A stretch of 64,000 bases of DNA from Clostridiales bacterium (lineage in GTDB: Bacteria; Bacillota; Clostridia; Lachnospirales; Lachnospiraceae): contig DUNO01000048.1 in assembly GCA_012839295.1 (NCBI GenBank), forward strand, positions 124,001-188,000, read 5' to 3'. A program made the position numbers and the translations under genes. Below, piece after piece: positions 1 through 8,970 of the stretch; position 1 is the stretch's first letter; each line of letters begins with the position of its first letter. Below the pieces are notes generated by a model. It was not told the DNA's origin. It searched no databases and saw only the letters and a program-made list of their open reading frames with translations.

Positions 1-458
1 TCACGGATCAACCTCAGCTTCCTTGCAAATAATCCTTCATCATTCACCTCTGCATAGATTACAAGCTCATCCTCTTCTTTTCTCCAATAAACATGCTCCG
101 CCGGAGTATTTCCGATGGAACCATGGAGCGGCAGCTCTTCCCCTTCATCCATACAAGGGCTTCCTACTGCCTGAAGGCCACAGGTGGTTAGGAAGCCTGC
201 GGTAAAGGATTTTAAGAGATTAGCTCCTGTGCTCTCATAATATGCAGGCGCAACATAGCCGCAGGGCGCCATATAGCTCATGTTAATCCCTCGGTAGGTC
301 AGCCTGGAAATATCCGCTGCACGGTCCGGTGATACGACCAGCTCTAAGCCGAGGCCGTTACGGACCTGCAACAAGCGCATGCCATCACCTTTTCCGCCAA
401 CCAGACGATATTCTTCTACTCCGTAAATCTGTGATTCATGTCCGATATATTCATTCAT
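1..458 (-). CDS. DUF4432 aldose-epimerase-like protein (3' end outside window)
   Basis: Reading the minus strand from an ATG at 458 gives an open frame of at least 152 codons that runs off the left edge. The start is supported by an AGGAGT ribosome site a few bases upstream. The text contains features I recognise from the DUF4432 family (galactose-mutarotase-like fold): an early GGKGDGMR segment, a VSPDRAADIS segment and a cysteine-containing FLTTCGLQAVGSP segment. Members are sugar-binding, aldose 1-epimerase-like proteins; most lack a proven reaction. It is the third gene of a minus-strand operon after an isomerase-like gene and an FGGY kinase, which suggests it handles the anomeric form of the same sugar. 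The exact sugar cannot be read from the sequence. The family call is fairly sure, the function is not. Confidence 0.8.
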   Translation of the reverse strand, partial: MNEYIGHESQIYGVEEYRLVGGKGDGMRLLQVRNGLGLELVVSPDRAADISRLTYRGINMSYMAPCGYVAPAYYESTGANLLKSFTAGFLTTCGLQAVGSPCMDEGEELPLHGSIGNTPAEHVYWRKEEDELVIYAEVNDEGLFARKLRLIR

Positions 459-638
459 AGTAGCAACCACTCCTTTCCTCATACTTAGCTAATCGTTAAT
501 TGCGGAACTCACTAATTCTGGCTATTGTGTATATCGATTTGCAATTGCCTATACTTAGCTGATTTTAGATTACAGGTTTATAGTTTATTAAAACTATGGA
601 TTAGACCAACATTGCTTTTCTAATCGCAAGCATTTATT

Positions 639-2126
639 TTATACAAGGGGACGTACCGCCTCATATAATCTACGGTATTTTTGATACACTTCCTGATACA
701 TCCGGTGCTGCTCTTCCCTTGGGTAAAAATAGGATTTAATCTTTACCATATGCTCTGTGGCATCCTCCAGATCCTGAAAGCAGCCAACCACAATTCCTGT
801 CAGCATGGCGCTTCCTACGGTTCCTGCCTCATCGGATTCTAAGGTTGCCACAGGAACCCCCAGCGCATCCGCCTTCATCTGCATCCATACCTTAGAATGG
901 GCTCCGCCACCAGTTGCATGAAGCATCTGATAATGGATACCTGCCTGGGATAGCCTCTCAGCGTTTAGCATCATTTCATATACCACTCCCTCCATACAGG
1001 CCTGATAGATATCATTTACCGTATGGGCCAAGGTAAGTCCCAGGATTGCCCCCTTGGAGCCGGTGTCCATATAGGGCGTTGCCGCCCCTGCGAAATGGGG
1101 CAATACCAGAAGCCCTGTCGGCTCCTCCTTTTCCCGCTTCTCCAGCAGATCATACACCGATTTACCCGCTGCCCTTGCATCGGCTGCCTCCTGCTTTGCC
1201 AGTGTGTTGATGCACCACTGGATTAAGGAGCCTCCCGTATAGGAGAAGGCATAGCATACATATTTCCCCGGAATGATGTAGGGGACGATGGAATAATTCC
1301 CATCAATCATCACCTTATTTTTCGGGATATTATCAAATACAGGGGTGATGCACTCTACGGTACCTGCCCCGTCTACCGCCTTATCATTGTCAAATACGCC
1401 GGAGCCGATGGCTGCCGCCACCTGGTCGTGGCTGATGGAGACGATCACCGCAGCCTCCGGTAAGCCCGTCTGCTCCGCTATCTCCGTCCTTACCTTTCCT
1501 GTTGCGGTACCGGTGGGCACCGGTTTGGAGAACAGATCCTTTGAGATTCCTGCTGCCTCAAAGATCTCATCGCTCCAGTTAAGTCTGCGGATGTCAAAGG
1601 CCATGGTGCGTGAGGCTAAGGAATAGTCGATTTGGGCGATGCCACTCAGCAGATATACGATATAATCCTCCATCAGGAATACATGCTTTGCATCCCGGTA
1701 GATATCCGGCTTATGCTTTTTTACCCACATCAGCTTTGCGATGCTGAACATCTCGTGAGGCTTTAGCCCGGTAATGTCCCCTATCCTTTCCTGCCCCAGC
1801 TTCTCCACCAGCTCGGCACATTCCTGGGAACCCCGGGGATCGGTGTAGAGCATTGACGGTAATAATGGATTGCCTCCCTGATCTGTGATAACAAAGGTTT
1901 CGCCAAAGCTTGCCACACCAATTCCTGCAATATCCGGGTATTTGGCAGCCATAACCCGGATCACCTCAAAAACGCCCTCCCGGATTGCGGAGGCATCCAC
2001 TTCATGCCCACTCTTCCCACGCTGTAGCGGATAATCACAGTATGCCTTATCTAAATAAATCCCTTTTTCACTAAACACCGTTAACTTGCATCCGGTTGTT
2101 CCTATGTCAAGACCTGCTATCTTCAC
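639..2126 (-). CDS. FGGY-family carbohydrate kinase
   Basis: A 495-residue protein of normal FGGY length. It begins with the phosphate-binding motif LDIGTTGCK at residues 6-14 and carries the C-terminal ATP-site motif HATGGGAHSKVWMQ. The family phosphorylates pentuloses, hexuloses or polyols in the cytoplasm with ATP. I chose the GTG at 2126 because GGAGG lies seven bases upstream; a longer reading from a GTG at 2147 would put that ribosome site inside the gene. It follows the isomerase-like gene after about 300 bases of hairpin-rich DNA and precedes the DUF4432 gene, so isomerase then kinase is the likely order of reactions. The substrate is probably a ketose made by the isomerase (fuculose, ribulose or xylulose type). 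Motifs alone do not separate xylulokinase from fuculokinase, so no gene symbol is given. Confidence 0.88.
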   Translation of the reverse strand: MKIAGLDIGTTGCKLTVFSEKGIYLDKAYCDYPLQRGKSGHEVDASAIREGVFEVIRVMAAKYPDIAGIGVASFGETFVITDQGGNPLLPSMLYTDPRGSQECAELVEKLGQERIGDITGLKPHEMFSIAKLMWVKKHKPDIYRDAKHVFLMEDYIVYLLSGIAQIDYSLASRTMAFDIRRLNWSDEIFEAAGISKDLFSKPVPTGTATGKVRTEIAEQTGLPEAAVIVSISHDQVAAAIGSGVFDNDKAVDGAGTVECITPVFDNIPKNKVMIDGNYSIVPYIIPGKYVCYAFSYTGGSLIQWCINTLAKQEAADARAAGKSVYDLLEKREKEEPTGLLVLPHFAGAATPYMDTGSKGAILGLTLAHTVNDIYQACMEGVVYEMMLNAERLSQAGIHYQMLHATGGGAHSKVWMQMKADALGVPVATLESDEAGTVGSAMLTGIVVGCFQDLEDATEHMVKIKSYFYPREEQHRMYQEVYQKYRRLYEAVRPLV

Positions 2127-2152
2127 AATTAACCTCCGTTTCTGCACAGAAT

Positions 2153-2375
2153 ATAAGTTATGAGAAGTTGACTTTTACTTCTCATAAAAGGCGCCGTACT
2201 TGCGCCGTGCATCTCGATTACAGGAACATGAACTTAATTCCTGTAATACTGTAATATAAGTTATGATAAGCTATAGTTTGCTTCTCATAGACGCTGTTTC
2301 TGCGCCGTGAAAAGTGTGCCCCAAGGGGCGCACCAATTACTGAAAAATGTATTTACTTCCTGTAATCGGTGCATA
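2153..2375. repeat. Tandem degenerate hairpin cluster between isomerase and kinase genes
   Basis: The 306-base gap 2127-2432 holds two imperfect copies, offset by about 103 bases, of a block of nested inverted repeats. In the first copy an 11-bp perfect stem pairs 2158-2168 with 2177-2187, a short GGCGC/GCGCC stem follows near 2189-2205, and a 10-bp stem pairs ATTACAGGAA with TTCCTGTAAT at about 2217-2247. In the second copy (from 2261) the same order recurs with mismatches: 2261-2271 with 2280-2290, an added TGCCCC/GGGGCGCA stem near 2317-2332, and a decayed ATTAC...GTAAT stem ending near 2366. It lies in the transcript between two operon genes and could act in mRNA processing, partial termination or protection of the isomerase message. 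Function is inference. Confidence 0.7.
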
Positions 2376-2432
2376 ACCAAGGCATCACTATACTTGCCTA
2401 ATTTCTTCTTTTCTCAGGCTGTGATTCGAGCA

Positions 2433-3836
2433 TCAATAGTCTATGGATACAACATCATAGTTCAAATAGGTCTTAAAAGCCTCCTCTAAAGCCCATTTCA
2501 TATGTCCCACACCGATAGAGGTATGGTGCTTGAAGCCTCCCCTTGCCAACCGGATTAATTTATCCTGAAGCTGGGGGATCTCAGCTACGCCGGCACAGCC
2601 AAAGAACCCATCTTCGATGGAATCATCGGTCATATTGCCTTCACTGACATAGACCGTCAGCTTGCCGTCCTCTGTCTTGCAGTTGGAGAAGGTCATCGGA
2701 AATGCCTTAATACGGCCTTCGTTGGAGCCCCAGCCTGAGCCCGGATCATCCTTGGCGAACATCTTATGCTCCGTTACAGTCCCCTCCCCAGTCATCAAGG
2801 TCTGGGCTACCGGTCCGCAGTGGAACAGGATTACCTTATTCTCATCCTCGCCATAATTATTGTTCCAGTCCAGAACCGTTGTTGGCTCACCGGAGGCCAG
2901 GTTCATGGCGCGCATTGTGATGGCTGAGCATAGATCAATCTCGCAGGAGGCTACGATACCACGGTCATTAAGCTCGCTGAGCAACACACAGGGACATACC
3001 CGGAGGATGGTCTCCAGCTCATTCCAGCAGCGGAGGGTTATTGCATCCAGGTTATATTTTTCTATGTAATCATCAATGACGACACTGATCTTTGCAAGGA
3101 TCAGCTTATTCTTTAACGGAACCAAGCTAAAGTTTGTATAGCTCTCCAGCCTGGCCACCTTATGGATTACCTTCTGGTCATCATCCTCCATCTTCTGCAC
3201 CAGATAGATCAGCTCGGACAGGTCAAAGGATTCTACATTGATCCCGTGCTTCTGCAGCGCGATCTCATCAAAACGGACCGTCTTAAAGGCTGTTGTCCTG
3301 GCTCCGATACAGCCCACATTAAACCTCTTCATACCATTTACAACACGGCACACCATGGCAAATTCCCTTAAGTTCTCTGCAAAATCCACGGAAAGAGGGT
3401 GTACCACATGGGGCTTCATGACAGTAAAGGGCACCCGGTACTGGGAAAATACATCGGTCACGGAGAATTTTCCGCAGTAAGCATCCCTGCGGTATTTAAA
3501 GTCCATCTTGCCGATTTCATCCGGGTAGGCCTGCATCAGGATCGGCACTCCCGCATCCTGTAATGCGGTGATGGCTCCATTTTCGTCTACGAAAATCGGC
3601 ATGCAGAAGATAACGCCGTCATATTGACCCTCCTGCTGCTTGAGCCACTGGGCGTAAATACGTCCCTCCTGCCTTGTCTCCACAGCGCCGTATCTGGTTG
3701 CTTCCTCATCCATTATGATGTAATCAAAGCCTGCATCTGTCACTGCCTTTACCATCTCATCCCGTGCACCCAGGATTAATTCTCCCGGCATAAAGCCTCT
3801 GTTACCAAAGCATAATGCAAATGTTGTCTTTCTCAT
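2433..3836 (-). CDS. L-fucose/L-arabinose isomerase-family protein
   Basis: A 467-residue cytoplasmic protein whose text (opening RKTTFALCFGNRGFMPGEL, central FNVGCIGARTTAFKTVRFDE, C-terminal HHTSIGVGH) is that of the L-fucose/L-arabinose isomerase-fold family, which interconverts aldoses and ketoses with a bound metal ion. Its length is close to that of this subgroup and shorter than classical FucI (about 590 residues), so it is not FucI itself. GGAGG precedes the ATG at 3836 with good spacing. It is the first gene of the minus-strand operon with the FGGY kinase and the DUF4432 protein, divergent from a PocR-AraC regulator. This predicts aldose to ketose, then phosphorylation. Related proteins act on several sugars, and a sulfosugar isomerase of this fold is also known, so the substrate stays open. 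Confidence 0.82.
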   Translation of the reverse strand: MRKTTFALCFGNRGFMPGELILGARDEMVKAVTDAGFDYIIMDEEATRYGAVETRQEGRIYAQWLKQQEGQYDGVIFCMPIFVDENGAITALQDAGVPILMQAYPDEIGKMDFKYRRDAYCGKFSVTDVFSQYRVPFTVMKPHVVHPLSVDFAENLREFAMVCRVVNGMKRFNVGCIGARTTAFKTVRFDEIALQKHGINVESFDLSELIYLVQKMEDDDQKVIHKVARLESYTNFSLVPLKNKLILAKISVVIDDYIEKYNLDAITLRCWNELETILRVCPCVLLSELNDRGIVASCEIDLCSAITMRAMNLASGEPTTVLDWNNNYGEDENKVILFHCGPVAQTLMTGEGTVTEHKMFAKDDPGSGWGSNEGRIKAFPMTFSNCKTEDGKLTVYVSEGNMTDDSIEDGFFGCAGVAEIPQLQDKLIRLARGGFKHHTSIGVGHMKWALEEAFKTYLNYDVVSIDY

Positions 3837-4280
3837 TCTTTTCCTCCATTCCTACCAGCAATCCTGGTATTTTCTTTTCTTTTTACACATCCCTAACTTG
3901 CCCATGCTACGGGCTTATACTTCATTTGTTTATTCGGATTTTTCTGCTTATAATCCTATCATAACGAAAGAACTTACTACTTTATATGGACTTTTGAACA
4001 TTTTACTTTGATTTTGTTCACACAATAAGATTATAGACTTATATTTATCTCTGCCAATGCATCCTGGCTTCTCTAAACTATTGATGATTTAAGAGCTTTC
4101 CTTTTTATATCTTATTTTAGTTTTAAACCCAAAAGGCTACTTTGTTTTTGATTTGATTTGTGTTAGACTCATACTAACGAACATTTGGCTGTTAGGCCAA
4201 GAGGTGTAGGATGTAAAATGATCTTCATTTCACACTAATGCCAAGGATGTCAGACTATAGAAGGAAGGAGGGCAAAGGCT
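3837..4280. promoter_or_regulatory. Divergent promoter region with candidate AraC-type site
   Basis: This 444-base gap separates the minus-strand isomerase operon from the plus-strand PocR-AraC gene and must hold both promoters. On the minus strand the 13-base word TGAACAAAATCAA (4008-4020) recurs exactly upstream of the ABC importer at 24642-24654, and it forms an inverted TGAACA...TGTTCA pair reaching to about 3995. A TATAAA at 3981-3986 is a possible -10 box for the isomerase operon. Near the regulator a small TTGGC-tgttag-GCCAA inverted repeat lies at about 4185-4200. No convincing pair of -35 and -10 boxes was found for the regulator gene. Confidence 0.45.
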
Positions 4281-5135
4281 ATGGTTTTTACATTTGATCT
4301 AGATAGGCTGAATCAGCTATTAAAGGATTTTTATATTCTTACAAAGATTCGGATTACTGTTTTTAACTCAGAATTTACTGAAGTGACCTCTTATCCGGTG
4401 GAGCGGGCGCCCTTCTGTAATCTAGTCCGTACGGATGAGAAAGCGCTGAAGAAATGTATGGCCTGTGACCGGGAAGCCTGTAAAAGGGTCAGCAAGCTGC
4501 ATACACCTTACATTTACCAGTGCCACGCCGGATTAACAGAAGCAATTGCCCCGATTCGCCTGGGCAATATTTTGATCGGATATCTTTTCTTTGGACATGT
4601 CTTTCCTTATGAAAGTCATGAAGTCGGATGGGAGAATATTAAAGAACTTTGCCGGGAGTACCAGCTTGATATGGATGAGTTAAAGGCTGCCTGCTTTGAA
4701 CGGCCTATCACCTCCACTGATTTTGTGATTGCCGCATCCCATATTCTGGAGTCCGTGGCTTATTATCTATGTCTTGAGCGGATGGTGGTCATGAAGAATG
4801 AAGCCCTGCCGATGCAGATTGATGCCTATATTACAGAGCATCTGTCCGAAAATTTAAACAGCCAGCTTCTGTGTGAGCATTTTCAGATCAGCAGGACCCA
4901 TCTATATCATATATCAAAAGAGAATTTTGGAGTTGGAATTGCGAACCATATTCGGAACCTCCGCATAAAAAAGGCAAAAAAGCTATTGTCAGACCAGCCT
5001 AATATTAGCATCAGCGAGGTTGCTTCTGCCTGTGGCTTTGATGATTATAATTATTTCATCAGCATGTTTAAGCGGGTGGTCGGGATGCCGCCGAAGCAAT
5101 ACCGGAATAGCATGCATTCTTCTGGTGCGATGTAA
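4281..5135 (+). CDS. PocR-domain AraC-family transcriptional regulator
   Basis: A 284-residue protein with an N-terminal PocR-type ligand-sensing domain (about residues 5-165) and a C-terminal AraC/XylS double helix-turn-helix (about 185-280). The PocR part shows its typical cysteine cluster (FCNLVRT, then KKCMACDREACKR, then YQCHAG) and the hydrophobic GYLFFGHVFP segment. The HTH part ends in the family signature ISEVASACGFDDYNYFISMFKRVVGMPPKQYR. An AGGAGGG ribosome site lies upstream of the ATG. It is the only plus-strand gene of the sugar module and diverges from the isomerase operon, so it most likely activates that operon in response to a small carbon compound. Other PocR-AraC proteins sense polyols or sugars; the ligand here is unknown. 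Confidence 0.9.
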   Translation: MVFTFDLDRLNQLLKDFYILTKIRITVFNSEFTEVTSYPVERAPFCNLVRTDEKALKKCMACDREACKRVSKLHTPYIYQCHAGLTEAIAPIRLGNILIGYLFFGHVFPYESHEVGWENIKELCREYQLDMDELKAACFERPITSTDFVIAASHILESVAYYLCLERMVVMKNEALPMQIDAYITEHLSENLNSQLLCEHFQISRTHLYHISKENFGVGIANHIRNLRIKKAKKLLSDQPNISISEVASACGFDDYNYFISMFKRVVGMPPKQYRNSMHSSGAM

Positions 5136-5263
5136 AAGGTTATAAATCAGGAATTTAAATTTCGGTTCTTAAGAAGAATTGTCATTTCTTCCGCGGATTC
5201 TTGCATCCCTCCGGCAAACACTTTTCCCAAAAAATGCACCCAGGATATCATTTTGATTCAGAA

Positions 5264-5836
5264 TCACAAGCAGAGCTTGGCTTCATTGCTATCGCCCTCC
5301 ACAACGTAGCCAAGGGCATTGGAACTGATTCCAAAATAGGTTGCGGCTCCATTTAACGTCTTTTCTACATAGACCGATTTCTTCTTTGGATCACTGAATT
5401 TTCGAATCAAATGCATTGCGTCCGCTCGATAGATGACCACAAATTTATTGTCGAGCCAGTCACTGATCAGGGATACCAATTTGGCACTAAACATGGTTTT
5501 AAAGCCATTCATTAAGAACAGCTCCTCATCGTTTAAATTTCCTTTGGCCAGGGCAATTGCACCCTCTACGTTTTGCTTGAAGGCATTAACAGACAAATCA
5601 TGGATTGTGTCAAGATGATCAAATTCCAGCCCACCATTGCGTGAAAAAATCATATCGCCATTTAGCGCAAGGTGTTCCGATAAAATTCTGCGCGGATGTT
5701 CAACCTCTAAAAACTCGCCCAAGTCAGCAGAAAAAGAATATTCCACGAGAAAACCATCGACCGTAAATTTAATTGAAAAGGATACCGGCTGATTGTTTCC
5801 TTTAAATATAAATGTGGTTCCTGTATCAGATTCCAA
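5264..5836 (-). pseudogene. Remnant of AAA/OLD-like ATPase (RloA/Abi-type)
   Basis: A 190-codon minus-strand frame opening at a TTG with no ribosome site; a stop lies only a few codons upstream. The text resembles the middle of the large AAA-type ATPases of the RloA/abortive-infection kind: a SFSIKFTVDGFLVEYSFS strand pair, then a GDMIFSRNGG-like segment and a helical part. The Walker A loop that should precede it and the signature and Walker B motifs that should follow are all absent, so it cannot be a working ATPase. It lies between the regulator gene and the terminator of the L,D-transpeptidase gene. The reading as an eroded anti-phage or toxin-antitoxin ATPase is inference from texture; a small unrelated protein cannot be excluded. 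Confidence 0.5.
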
Positions 5837-5874
5837 AGAGGGCTATGGTTCCTGAGTCAATGATAGCACCGAAA

Positions 5875-5899
5875 GAGGGAGCAATAATTCTGCTCCCTC
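5875..5899 (-). terminator. Hairpin terminator after the L,D-transpeptidase gene
   Basis: A perfect 9-bp stem pairs 5875-5883 (GAGGGAGCA) with 5891-5899 (TGCTCCCTC) around a 7-base loop. On the minus strand it follows the L,D-transpeptidase stop by about 30 bases and is followed by only TTTC, so termination may be incomplete. Confidence 0.65.
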
Positions 5900-5928
5900 C
5901 ATAAGATAATAGGTTGAATTTCTTCCAT

Positions 5929-7566
5929 TTACTGGTCTGCATCCGATTGGGTATCCGGCTTGGTCGTTGTCCCTGCATCCGTGCCTGTACCAGGTTTAGT
6001 CTGTGTACCCGCATTCGATTTCTTCTCCGTGCCGGTCTTTGCACCTTCACCCGTCTTTTTCTTTGTATCGGTTTTCGTACCTGTATCCGTACTTGTATTT
6101 GTCTTGGTATCCGTGTCCTTTTTCACCTCATAATTCTCGGTGCCCGGCAGCTCATATACCACCACGGCTACACCGCGCTTGATATATTCAAACATCTTCT
6201 CTGCCATCTTCGGAGGCATGTTAATACAGCCATGGGAACCGCTCCTCAGATAGATATCCTTGCCGAATTCCTTACGCCAGGATGCGTCATGGAAACCGAT
6301 ATTCTTATTAAATGGCATCCAGTATTTTACCGGGGTTTCATAGTCTTCTCCCACCAGGGTGGCATCATTCTCCTTATATTGGACCGGATAGGTGCCTACC
6401 GGCGTTCCCCAGTCTTTGGATATATTGCCTGATACAAAGTCCGTATCCAGGATCAGCTTCCCTTCATGATAGAAAAACAGGTGCTGGGCAGTCAGATTCA
6501 CTTCCACATAGGTATTGCCGATATCGTCCTTGCCATATTGCTGGGCAGTCTGGAAATAAACCGGTGTCTTAGTAACCTGCTCCCCATTTTGGACCAGCTG
6601 TGTCAGCTCCTCCACCTCGGCCGGCCGGTTGAGCCACCAACCGTAATCACCGCCCTTTATCTGCAGGACATCCCCGTAGGAGGTCTTAAACTCACGGGTC
6701 CGCCCAAAGGAATTATAGGTCTTTCCGATGTAATCTACGTATTCCTTTACACCTTCCGGATGAAAGCTCACATTGTAATTTTCATCCACGGAAAGCCATT
6801 CGCTGATCTTTTTGCCGTCTAAAACCTCCGTATCCTCCCCGAATTCATAGGTTATTCTTGCTCCTGCGATCCGGTTCAGCTCATCTACGGCAGCCTTCAA
6901 CTCGGCATTTTCAGAGGTTATCTCCGGCCCAGTGTAGCACTGTGCCTCCTCAAGGTCTAAGGTAGGCTCCAGTAAAATAATTGCATTCAGGATCTCATCC
7001 TTTAGCTTATCCTCCAAAATCTCGGCTCCGGGATTCTCTTGAATGATCTCATAACCATTTTCACCATATTCTGAAATCGAGGCATCCGCAGGCTGGATTA
7101 TATTCTCTTCCTTAAGAAAAGCCAACCCGCTAATTGCCTTATCGAGCAGGTACTCGTCCAGCTCCAGCATGGTTTTTACTTCAATATTGTTCTTCTTTAG
7201 TACAGAAGCCGGCCAAGTCAAGGTATTCTGATTATCGATTAAGTCCGACAGGCTTTTATCATAGGTCGTATGCAGATTAATCTCCCTGCCCTCAATTGTA
7301 TCCGATAAACCGTTCCTTCCCTTGATGACCAAAGAATAGGCCCTGACCTGGGCATTGATTGCTTCCTCTGCCACATCGCTTGTCATATTGGAGGCCTCAA
7401 CGCCGTTAATCTCCGTATTGTTATAAAAATGGCTCTTATAATAAAAACCTACCAGTAAATATACTGCCAATAACGGAATCGCCACTAAGAGAAAAACTGC
7501 AATTATCACTTTCCCATGGCTTTTCTTTTTCTTTTTTCCTTTATTATTTTTTGCTTTAGTAACCAT
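5929..7566 (-). CDS. L,D-transpeptidase (YkuD) with peptidoglycan-binding domain
   Basis: A 545-residue membrane-anchored cell-wall enzyme that forms 3-3 cross-links or attaches proteins to peptidoglycan. A lysine-rich head and one membrane segment (about residues 20-42) place the rest outside the cell. A putative peptidoglycan-binding region (about 80-310) is followed by the YkuD catalytic domain, whose signature SHGCINMPP gives H445 and catalytic C447; the upstream histidine is in the GFHDASW segment. The last 60 residues are a low-complexity Thr/Lys/Asp/Gly tail, perhaps a wall-spanning or length-variable linker. An AGGTGAG ribosome site lies six bases before the ATG. The gene stands alone with its own terminator at 5875-5899. 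The enzyme class is sure; which cross-link it makes is not. Confidence 0.93.
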   Translation of the reverse strand: MVTKAKNNKGKKKKKSHGKVIIAVFLLVAIPLLAVYLLVGFYYKSHFYNNTEINGVEASNMTSDVAEEAINAQVRAYSLVIKGRNGLSDTIEGREINLHTTYDKSLSDLIDNQNTLTWPASVLKKNNIEVKTMLELDEYLLDKAISGLAFLKEENIIQPADASISEYGENGYEIIQENPGAEILEDKLKDEILNAIILLEPTLDLEEAQCYTGPEITSENAELKAAVDELNRIAGARITYEFGEDTEVLDGKKISEWLSVDENYNVSFHPEGVKEYVDYIGKTYNSFGRTREFKTSYGDVLQIKGGDYGWWLNRPAEVEELTQLVQNGEQVTKTPVYFQTAQQYGKDDIGNTYVEVNLTAQHLFFYHEGKLILDTDFVSGNISKDWGTPVGTYPVQYKENDATLVGEDYETPVKYWMPFNKNIGFHDASWRKEFGKDIYLRSGSHGCINMPPKMAEKMFEYIKRGVAVVVYELPGTENYEVKKDTDTKTNTSTDTGTKTDTKKKTGEGAKTGTEKKSNAGTQTKPGTGTDAGTTTKPDTQSDADQ

Positions 7567-7808
7567 AGCTCACCTACATTCTTCCAGTGGCATGCCAAAA
7601 GGGCACACCTTGATATTTTTCTGCCGACAGCAGTCTATACCAGCACCTTACTATGGAATGATGTTAACTTTAAGGCAGTTTAATTAATATTTCTTTAACA
7701 GATTATTACGTTATTATTTCAATCCTTAATCGCGAACACTGCTGATATCCGTTCCACAGGTTTTTTTGGAATTGTCCACAAGCTTTTCTGTGGTGTTTTC
7801 CCCTGGGT

Positions 7809-8630
7809 TTAGAAGTCGAAATTATCAGGGTCTGCACAGAAGCGATGCCCCTGATCCATTGAATCAATTATTTCCATATCCTCTGGCAGGAGTTCAAAGT
7901 CAAATACTGCCAGGTTGGAGATAATCCTGTCCTTATGGACGGATTTCGGAATCACCACAAAGTCCCTCTGGATGTCCCAGCGGAGGACAATCTGTGCCGG
8001 TGTTTTTCCATACTTTTCTGCCAGCTTGTTTAAGGTTGCATTTTCCATCAGCTTTCCCTTAGGTCCTCCCAGGGGTCTGTACGACTGTATGGCAATTCCC
8101 TTTGACCGGCAACAGCCTGCCAGTCCGTTATTGTTCAAAAGGGGATGTGCTTCCACCTGGTTAATGGCTGGTACAATATCTGCAACAGCCAGCAGGCTCT
8201 CCAAATGGTGCTCCTTGAAATTAGAAACTCCAATGGCCTTTGCCCTTCCGGAGGCATAGATCTTCTCCATCACCTTCCAGGATTTTTCAAAATTCTCCAC
8301 CGGCCAGTGTATCAGGTACAGATCCACATAATCGGTCTGCAGCCGCTTAAGGCTGGCCTCAAAGGCCTCCAGCTCCCTGCCCTTTCTCATATCGTCATTC
8401 CAAAGCTTTGTCGTCAGGAATATCTCTTCCCTTGGAATTTTGCTCTCCCTCATTCCAAGTCCGACACTGCTTTCATTGCCATAGACCGAAGCTGTATCAA
8501 TATGGCGGTAACCTGCCTCCAAGGCCCAGGTTACGGCATTAACCGTCTCGGCTCCATCCTGTGACAGATACACGCCGAGACCCAGCATGGGTATTTCTAT
8601 TCCATTATTTAATTTTTTAATTTTGTCCAT
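7809..8630 (-). CDS. Aldo/keto reductase
   Basis: A 273-residue NADPH-dependent cytoplasmic oxidoreductase of the classic short aldo/keto reductase type. The catalytic tetrad is visible: D45 and Y50 in HIDTASVYGNE, K75 in TTKLW and H108 in LIHWP. The C-terminal VIPKSVHKDRI is the coenzyme-binding signature. Length and order match bacterial 2,5-diketo-gluconate reductase-like enzymes, which reduce small aldehydes such as methylglyoxal. It stands alone between the L,D-transpeptidase gene and a region of gene remnants. A TATAAT box with a flanking inverted repeat (8716-8752) lies about 100 bases upstream, suggesting regulated expression, for example by aldehyde or redox stress. The physiological substrate cannot be deduced. 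Confidence 0.93.
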   Translation of the reverse strand: MDKIKKLNNGIEIPMLGLGVYLSQDGAETVNAVTWALEAGYRHIDTASVYGNESSVGLGMRESKIPREEIFLTTKLWNDDMRKGRELEAFEASLKRLQTDYVDLYLIHWPVENFEKSWKVMEKIYASGRAKAIGVSNFKEHHLESLLAVADIVPAINQVEAHPLLNNNGLAGCCRSKGIAIQSYRPLGGPKGKLMENATLNKLAEKYGKTPAQIVLRWDIQRDFVVIPKSVHKDRIISNLAVFDFELLPEDMEIIDSMDQGHRFCADPDNFDF

Positions 8631-8715
8631 TATTTAATCTCCTCTCTGTGTAAATGTTTAGAGGCCGCTTAATCCTATCTATTGGACAGGCTAAGAGGCT
8701 CCTATAGAGTTGACG

Positions 8716-8752
8716 TTTGCTCCAACTTATTATAACATGGGAGACGCAAACT
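8716..8752 (-). promoter_or_regulatory. Promoter and candidate operator of the aldo/keto reductase gene
   Basis: On the minus strand a TATAAT -10 box lies at 8730-8735, about 100 bases before the gene start. It is embraced by an inverted repeat, GTTTGC at 8716-8721 against GCAAAC at 8747-8752, partly extended by TCC/GGA. The -35 region (TAGAAA at the right spacing) is poor, which fits an activator- or MerR-type promoter. No regulator gene is adjacent. Confidence 0.5.
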
Positions 8753-8834
8753 TTCTATTTTATATTCTTCTTTATATTCTTCCAGTTATGTAATGTTTTA
8801 AATAATCTGATTTAATACACTGGCGCTTTTCCCA

Positions 8835-8970
8835 CTAAAGCATATAATTACGCTTTTCTTTCTTTAGTATCCTCTGTACCGCAAATTTTCCTGAAGCCGC
8901 TGCAACCGGCAGCCCTCCCGGAGCCATGATCCATTGGCTCGCAATGAAAACGTTAGATAATCCCTTTATT
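8835..8970 (-). pseudogene. C-terminal remnant of FAD-dependent oxidoreductase
   Basis: The minus strand here encodes about 45 residues (GLSNVFIASQWIMAPGGLPVAAASGKFAVQRIL pattern) that match the conserved C-terminal end of phytoene-desaturase-like NAD/FAD oxidoreductases, where a GQW-x-MPGGG-LP motif closes the FAD site. The N-terminal dinucleotide-binding part is missing, and the frame upstream of about 8970 is unrelated and is the antisense of a LuxR-type HTH. This is a tail left after a deletion or rearrangement. It abuts the LuxR-type remnant on the other strand with almost no spacer. Confidence 0.6.

Noticed and set aside
4141-4200. Sigma-70 promoter for the PocR-AraC gene (TTGATT with TACTAA)
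   Set aside because: The spacing is only 13 bases, too short for a working pair.
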